Origin: Ancylobacter sonchi
Lineage (GTDB): Bacteria; Pseudomonadota; Alphaproteobacteria; Rhizobiales; Xanthobacteraceae
Length of the DNA stretch: 64,000 nt
Assembly (NCBI RefSeq): GCF_018390695.1
Contig: NZ_JAHBGF010000033.1
Span: 118,246-182,245 of the forward strand
Direction of reading: 5' to 3'
How positions within the stretch are numbered: the first letter of the stretch is position 1; each line of letters begins with the position of its first letter. The position numbers and the translations under genes are program-made. This document shows, one piece after another, positions 59,904-64,000 of the stretch. Below the pieces are notes generated by a model. That model searched no databases, had not been told where the DNA came from, and saw only the letters and a program-made list of their open reading frames with translations.

Positions 59904-60659
59904 ATGGGCAACAGCTTTGAAGGAAAGACCGTCGTCATCTCGGGTGCAGCCGGTGGCGTCGGGCGAGCTGCCGTCGCGCAGTTCGTCGAGAACGGCGCCC
60001 GCGTCTGCGCAACCGATATATCCGCTGCCGTCGCCGATCTCGAGCGGGGCGCGTCCGGTCAGATCGTTGCCGTGGCCGCCGATGTCACGAAATCCGCGGA
60101 TGTGGAGAAGATCTTCGCTGCTGCGGAAGAGCATCTGGGCCCGGTGGATGTGCTGGTCAGCAATGCCGGGTTCATCATCTCCAAATCTGCGCATGACACC
60201 ACGGAAGACGAATGGGACAGCGTCATGAACGCGAACGCTAAGTCCTTCTTCCTGCTGTCGAAGCGCGCGTTGCCCGCGATGCTGCAGCGGGGGGCGGGCT
60301 CGATCGTCGCCACCGGGTCCATTTCAAGTGTCGTCGGCCTGCCGGAACAGGCCGCCTATTGCGCGGCGAAAGGCGCATTGCTGCAGCTCGTCCGCCAAAT
60401 GGCGGTCGACTACGCGTCGCGCGGGATTCGGGTGAACGCCGTGGGTGCAGGCTCGATCAATACGCCGTTCCTCACGCGCTACCTCGAAGGTCTCGAAGAC
60501 CCCGCTGCCGGCGAGGCGGCGATCAAGAGCGCCCATCCGCTGGGCCGCTGGGCTGAACCGAGGGAGATCGCCGATGCGATCCTCTATCTGTCAGGCCCGG
60601 CAGCATCCTTTGTGACCGGACAGATTCTGATGGCCGACGGCGGATATAGCGCGCGATAG
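59904..60659 (+). CDS. SDR-family oxidoreductase
   Basis: A 251-residue classical short-chain dehydrogenase, preceded by GGAGG. The cofactor motif is 'SGAAGGVG' (residues 13-20) with Ser in place of the usual Thr. 'NAG' is at 87-89, Ser141 is near the catalytic Ser position, and Tyr152 and Lys156 are in 'AYCAAKGALL'. It ends the divergent plus-strand branch of the tetronate-type cluster, after an 85-base gap. It probably acts on a hydroxyacid or polyol intermediate. Confidence 0.86.
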   Translation: MGNSFEGKTVVISGAAGGVGRAAVAQFVENGARVCATDISAAVADLERGASGQIVAVAADVTKSADVEKIFAAAEEHLGPVDVLVSNAGFIISKSAHDTTEDEWDSVMNANAKSFFLLSKRALPAMLQRGAGSIVATGSISSVVGLPEQAAYCAAKGALLQLVRQMAVDYASRGIRVNAVGAGSINTPFLTRYLEGLEDPAAGEAAIKSAHPLGRWAEPREIADAILYLSGPAASFVTGQILMADGGYSAR

Positions 60660-61241
60660 CCGCGGCGAAGCATCGCGTCGAAACCAGAAGGCCGGAAAGC
60701 AGCAGTCGACAAAGATCGACGGGGTTCCAAGATCGAGCAAATGTGCCGGCCCGAGTCCCCTCATTCGGATAACGATTATTCGGCGGCAAGATTCATCCGG
60801 ACTGGAGGATGTGCAGGGCCGGCCCGATTAGGCACCCAGGCAAAGCCGATGAGGTCTTCAGGCAGAGAATGAAGGGGGCCAGCGTCAAGGTCGGACGCTG
60901 GCCGATCAGTTGGCGGCGAACCACGTCAGACGGTTTCCGGTATCGACCGTTAATGCTGCATCGCGCACCGGATATCTCGGACGTGCCTGGACGTCCGCTT
61001 CCCGGCTTGATCTCAATGCCGCCTCCTGGCGCGCAGCGGAAACAGGTCGCTGTCAGGGGGTAGGAAAGTCCCTCCTAGACGTCCTGGCATCGGGCTCTGA
61101 TTAGCTCGCTGCTCCGAACGCCGTGGTTCCTTCCATCCGGTTGGAGTGGCGCGAAACGAGGCCATCGGCTTTTGGCGAACACCTCGTGCTTCCGGATAAG
61201 AACGGCCCGATCAGGCGGCAGCGGCTTTCCTCACTGCATGA
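60660..61241. other. Gene-poor region
   Basis: About 580 bases next to tRNA-fMet contain only short open frames on both strands with no family pattern, ribosome site or consistent codon use. I call no gene. The position between a catabolic cluster and a partial tRNA copy suggests decayed DNA, but I recognise no integrase or transposase fragment. Confidence 0.4.
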
Positions 61242-61278
61242 TGGTTGCAGGGGGCACGCCACCTGATTTGAACCTGCG
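61242..61278 (-). repeat. Degenerate copy of a tRNA 3' end
   Basis: Read on the minus strand this segment ends in CCA preceded by GCAA, as the tRNA-fMet gene does. Its tggttgc (61242-61248) matches 61369-61375, and gatttgaacctgcg (61265-61278) is an exact 14-base match to the T-arm at 61384-61397. The part between differs and is longer. It cannot fold as a tRNA and is probably a recombination scar. Confidence 0.55.
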
Positions 61279-61310
61279 ATGCTAATTTATTGATTTTACT
61301 GGATCGGAAG

Positions 61311-61360
61311 AGGACGAAAACAAAGACCCCAGCAAACTCATCGAGTCTGCTGGGGTCTTT
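61311..61360 (-). terminator. Intrinsic terminator of the tRNA-fMet gene
   Basis: Arms aaagaccccagca (61322-61334) and tgctggggtcttt (61348-61360) form a 13-base perfect stem, with a small inner actc/gagt stem in the loop. On the minus strand it lies eight bases beyond the CCA end of the tRNA and is followed by a T-rich tract (plus 61312-61321). Confidence 0.85.
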
Positions 61361-61368
61361 GGTTCGTT

Positions 61369-61445
<77 letters not shown>

Positions 61446-61597
61446 TCAGTGGTCGGCGCGACATGTCGTCGTCGACGGCGGGTATCTAGCAATCCCGACC
61501 CGCAATTGAAAGGGGGACCGACGAAATTTTGTCGCCCAACTGTCGCTTTTCCCATGGATTTCCCGCATAATATGTTGAAACAAATGGGGAAATTATC

Positions 61598-62500
61598 ATG
61601 TGCACACATCTGGATGACGATGCCGTGCCATCGGTTTCCCGTCCCGTCACCGCCGCCTCCGGCCTGCTGGCCGCCGCGATGCAGGCCGCGATCCGCTCGG
61701 CGGGCATGGCGGTCGACCATGAGGATGCCGCCACCGGCGTGCATGATCTGCGCAAGGCTTACAAACATTTGCGGGGGCTGCTGCGGCTGGTGCGCGGCGC
61801 TGGCCGCGCCGACGCCCGTAACCTGAGCACCGAACTGCGCGACGCGGCGCGCCGGCTCTCCGGCGCGCGCGATACGGTGGTGATGGCCGAGACGCTGGAC
61901 CGGCTGGTCGAGAAGGGAAGGCTCAGCCCCGAAGCCCGCCGCGCCGCCGGTGCTGCACTGGTGGATGACGCCGGGAGCGGGGAGGCCGGCTTCCCGCCCG
62001 CCCTTCGCGCCGACATGCGGGCTCTGGTGGACCGCTGCGACCATGCCGTGGCGGAGATGGCCGGGCAGGCTGGTCCCAGGGCGGTGATCGCCGCCGTCGC
62101 CGCCGACTACCGGCGGGTGCGCCGGCGCGGCCATTCCACCGACACCGCCGATGACGAGCAACTGCACGAATTGCGCAAGGCGGTGATCGCCCATCGCTAC
62201 CAGATGGAGATGCTCACGCCCTTCTGGCCGCCGGTCGGCGAAGTCTGGGTGAGCGAGTTGCAGCGGCTGCGGGACCGGCTCGGCCATCATCACGACCTCG
62301 CCATGCTCATCGAGGCGGTACGCGCCGGCGGCGCGGCCGAGACCGGCTGGCGCGCCGAGGTGCTCAGGGGCGCGCAGGAGCGGCAGAGGAAGCTGGTGCT
62401 GCATGCGATGCGGCTACAGGCGCGGCTGTTCGCCGAGCGTCCCCGGCCCTTCGCCCGGCGCCTGCGTGCCTATGCCAAGGAAGAGGCCGCCGCCGGCTGA
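61598..62500 (+). CDS. CHAD domain-containing protein
   Basis: A 300-residue all-helical protein. ATG 61598 has GGGGA seven bases upstream. The two conserved CHAD repeats are visible: 'GVHDLRKAYKHLRGLLRLVR' near residues 47-66 and 'QLHELRKAVIAHRYQMEMLT' near 188-207, each with the His-x-x-Arg-Lys pattern. CHAD proteins bind polyphosphate and some localise to polyphosphate granules. No CYTH domain is fused and no polyphosphate kinase gene is adjacent. Confidence 0.87.
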   Translation: MCTHLDDDAVPSVSRPVTAASGLLAAAMQAAIRSAGMAVDHEDAATGVHDLRKAYKHLRGLLRLVRGAGRADARNLSTELRDAARRLSGARDTVVMAETLDRLVEKGRLSPEARRAAGAALVDDAGSGEAGFPPALRADMRALVDRCDHAVAEMAGQAGPRAVIAAVAADYRRVRRRGHSTDTADDEQLHELRKAVIAHRYQMEMLTPFWPPVGEVWVSELQRLRDRLGHHHDLAMLIEAVRAGGAAETGWRAEVLRGAQERQRKLVLHAMRLQARLFAERPRPFARRLRAYAKEEAAAG

Positions 62501-62527
62501 GGCGGGAGAGGGGGGGATGGGGCGATA

Positions 62528-62550
62528 GAGAAGATCGTATTGATCTTCTC
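62528..62550. promoter_or_regulatory. Inverted repeat between the CHAD and LysR genes
   Basis: gagaagatc (62528-62536) and gatcttctc (62542-62550) are perfect arms around gtatt. A smaller ctcgaatcgag repeat follows at once. It lies 64 bases before the LysR start, so it may be an operator of that gene or a weak terminator for the CHAD gene. Confidence 0.4.
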
Positions 62551-62613
62551 GAATCGAGAGCGCTTTTCTATCGACGGGTGGCCCGACGGTCGGGCGCCGC
62601 AGGGAGCGCCACC

Positions 62614-63504
62614 ATGTTCGTCCGGCAGATGCACTATCTGGTGGCGCTGGCCCGCGAGAAGCACTTCGCCCGCGCCGCCGATGCCTGCAACGTCTCACAG
62701 CCGACGCTGTCGGCCGGGCTGCGCAAGCTGGAGGAGGAGCTCGGCCTGCCGCTGGTGGTGCGCGGCCATCGCTTCATCGGCTTTACCGAACAGGGCGAGC
62801 GGGTGCTGGGCTGGGCGAGGCAGATCGTCGCCGACTATGACAGCCTGCGCCAGGAGAAGGCGGACGCGGTCGGGCAGCTCTCCGGCACGCTACGGGTGGG
62901 GGCGATTCCTTCGGTCACCGCCGCCGCGCCGGCGCTGCTGGCGCCGTTCCGTACCCGGCATCCCGGCGTGAAGGTGCAAATGCTGTCGCTGAGCTCGGCG
63001 CAGATCCAGCGCGGGCTCGACGAGCTCGAACTCGATGCCGGCATCACCTATCTGGAGAACGAGGCACTGAGCCGGGTGAGGCGGGTCGACCTCTATGCCG
63101 AGCGCTATGTCTTCGTCACCCGCGCCGCCGAGAAGATCGCCCGCCGCCGCTCGATCGGCTGGGCGCAGGCGGCGGCGGAACCGCTCTGCCTGCTCACCCC
63201 CGACATGCAGAACCGTCGCATCATCGACCAGGTGCTGGCGGAACTCGGTATCGCCTCGCAGCCGGAGATCGAGACCAATTCCTTCATGGGAATCTGGGCC
63301 TTCGTCCGGCGCGGGCCATGGGGCAGCATCGTGCCCTCGGCGAGCTTCGCCGGGCTGGGCGAGGGCAGCGACCTCGTCGCCGTGCCGCTGGTCGAGCCGG
63401 AGCACGTGCAGCCGGTCGGCCTCGTCGTCTCCGACCGCGATCCCTTGCCGCCGGTGGCGGCGGCGCTCCTGAAGCTCGCCCGGTCGGGCGGAAAGTTTGA
63501 TTAG
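62614..63504 (+). CDS. LysR-family transcriptional regulator
   Basis: A 296-residue regulator. ATG 62614 has AGGGAGCG eight bases upstream and yields 'MFVRQMHYLVALAREKHFAR', the standard first helix; the frame to 62578 adds 12 residues. The helix-turn-helix is 'AADACNVSQPTLSAGLRKLE' near residues 21-40. The C-terminal effector domain starts near residue 92 ('GTLRVGAIPSVTAAAPALL'). It lies directly upstream of, and in the same direction as, the formate dehydrogenase gene, and is probably its formate-responsive activator. Confidence 0.88.
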   Translation: MFVRQMHYLVALAREKHFARAADACNVSQPTLSAGLRKLEEELGLPLVVRGHRFIGFTEQGERVLGWARQIVADYDSLRQEKADAVGQLSGTLRVGAIPSVTAAAPALLAPFRTRHPGVKVQMLSLSSAQIQRGLDELELDAGITYLENEALSRVRRVDLYAERYVFVTRAAEKIARRRSIGWAQAAAEPLCLLTPDMQNRRIIDQVLAELGIASQPEIETNSFMGIWAFVRRGPWGSIVPSASFAGLGEGSDLVAVPLVEPEHVQPVGLVVSDRDPLPPVAAALLKLARSGGKFD

Positions 63505-63809
63505 AAAATTTCGCGCAAACCCTGATCTTTGATTTGCGTCATCTATCAATTGTTCACCCCTTTCGATTTGAAGCCCGGGGCGGGTGAGCGCACTCTCACA
63601 ACGTCGACGGCGAAGCGGGGCAAGGAGTTCCCGGCCCGCGTCGACGCGGAGGAGACCCGAAGGCTCCACCCTGCCAGGCAGAGACCCGGAACAGGGCGGG
63701 CGGTTCGGATCAGGACAGGCACCGAAGCTTTTCGGCCGGCCGCGCACGCGGCGGGAACGCCTCCGCTTACCCCAACGGTCCGCGGGGACCAACAGGAGGA
63801 GATACCGAC
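63505..63809. promoter_or_regulatory. Control region of the formate dehydrogenase gene
   Basis: This gap of 305 bases holds no gene. Near its left end the arms cgcaaa (63514-63519) and tttgcg (63533-63538) form an interrupted inverted repeat of the kind LysR proteins bind. The flanking AT-rich sequence up to about 63570 is the likeliest promoter area. The right end has the AGGAGGA ribosome site (63794-63800). Confidence 0.4.
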
Positions 63810-64000
63810 ATGGCCAAGGTTCTGTGCGTTCTGTACGACGATCCGATCGACGGCTACCCCAAGACCTATGCGCGCGACGACCTGCCGAAGATCGACCACT
63901 ATCCGGGCGGCCAGACCCTGCCGACGCCGAAGGCCATCGACTTCACCCCCGGCACCATGCTCGGCTCGGTCTCCGGCGAGCTCGGCCTGCGCAAATATCT
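63810..64000 (+). CDS. fdh: NAD-dependent formate dehydrogenase, N-terminal part (cut by window end)
   Basis: The first 63 residues of a formate dehydrogenase of the metal-free D-2-hydroxyacid dehydrogenase family. The start 'MAKVLCVLYDDPIDGYPKTY' followed by 'ARDDLPKIDHYPGGQTLPTP' is almost identical to the enzymes of methylotrophic Pseudomonas sp. 101, Moraxella and Ancylobacter. AGGAGGA precedes the ATG by nine bases. The enzyme oxidises formate to CO2 with NAD, giving reducing power during methylotrophic or formate-dependent growth. Catalytic residues lie beyond the window. Confidence 0.93.
   Translation, partial: MAKVLCVLYDDPIDGYPKTYARDDLPKIDHYPGGQTLPTPKAIDFTPGTMLGSVSGELGLRKY

Noticed and set aside
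60809-61104. Open frames in the gene-poor stretch near tRNA-fMet, including a minus-strand reading that ends in 'DTGNRLTWFAAN'.
   Set aside because: The reading looks protein-like at its end, but it has no start, ribosome site or known family. It was too weak to list as a gene or pseudogene.

Overview
The window is high-GC DNA from an alphaproteobacterium, most likely in the Hyphomicrobiales (a Xanthobacteraceae-type organism such as Ancylobacter or Starkeya). The right edge encodes the start of a methylotroph-type NAD-dependent formate dehydrogenase, the initiator tRNA has the A29-U41 variant reported in rhizobia-like bacteria, and the whole stretch is accessory: transporters, flavin monooxygenases and catabolic enzymes in tight operons. 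I see no insertion sequence, CRISPR array, rRNA or phage gene.

Region A (1-25346) is an organosulfur and polar-compound acquisition supercluster. A plus-strand operon (1-6949) holds a cut-off SsuB-type ATPase, its binding protein and permease, a DszA/NtaA-type monooxygenase, and a general amino-acid importer (binding protein plus two permeases) without its own ATPase. A minus-strand operon (13112-6946) couples a homocysteine S-methyltransferase to a five-gene peptide-type importer. A plus-strand pair (13251-15847) joins a DszC/SfnB-like flavoprotein to a second DszA/NtaA-type monooxygenase. A minus-strand operon (25346-15981) runs: four-domain rhodanese, SsuC, SsuB, two paralogous binding proteins, SfnB-like flavoprotein, FMO-like monooxygenase, aldo/keto reductase.

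Region B (25492-32231) is a plus-strand operon: SfnG/RutA-like monooxygenase, aldo/keto reductase, an SDR without the usual Tyr/Lys, an RraA-like aldolase and a tripartite tricarboxylate transporter (TctB, TctA, TctC). Region C (37558-32421) is a complete peptide/nickel-type ABC importer with a double ATPase.

Region D (38207-46320) is an efflux block: MarR, MFS, MATE, MarR, RND adaptor and RND pump. The MarR genes have TATA-centred palindromes inside their promoters and look leaderless.

Region E (46735-60659) looks like one 16-gene catabolic unit: 13 collinear minus-strand genes (including a GntR regulator) and three divergent plus-strand genes. It encodes a polar-amino-acid-type importer, a luciferase-like monooxygenase with flavin reductase, a RutC-like protein, a SMP-30-type lactonase, several dehydrogenases and the tetronate enzymes LtnD, OtnK and OtnC. 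Two promoters share an exact 16-nt operator. This is my best candidate for an undescribed pathway.

The right end (60660-64000) has a gene-poor stretch, a degenerate copy of a tRNA 3' end, tRNA-fMet with its terminator, a CHAD-domain protein, a LysR regulator and the truncated formate dehydrogenase gene.
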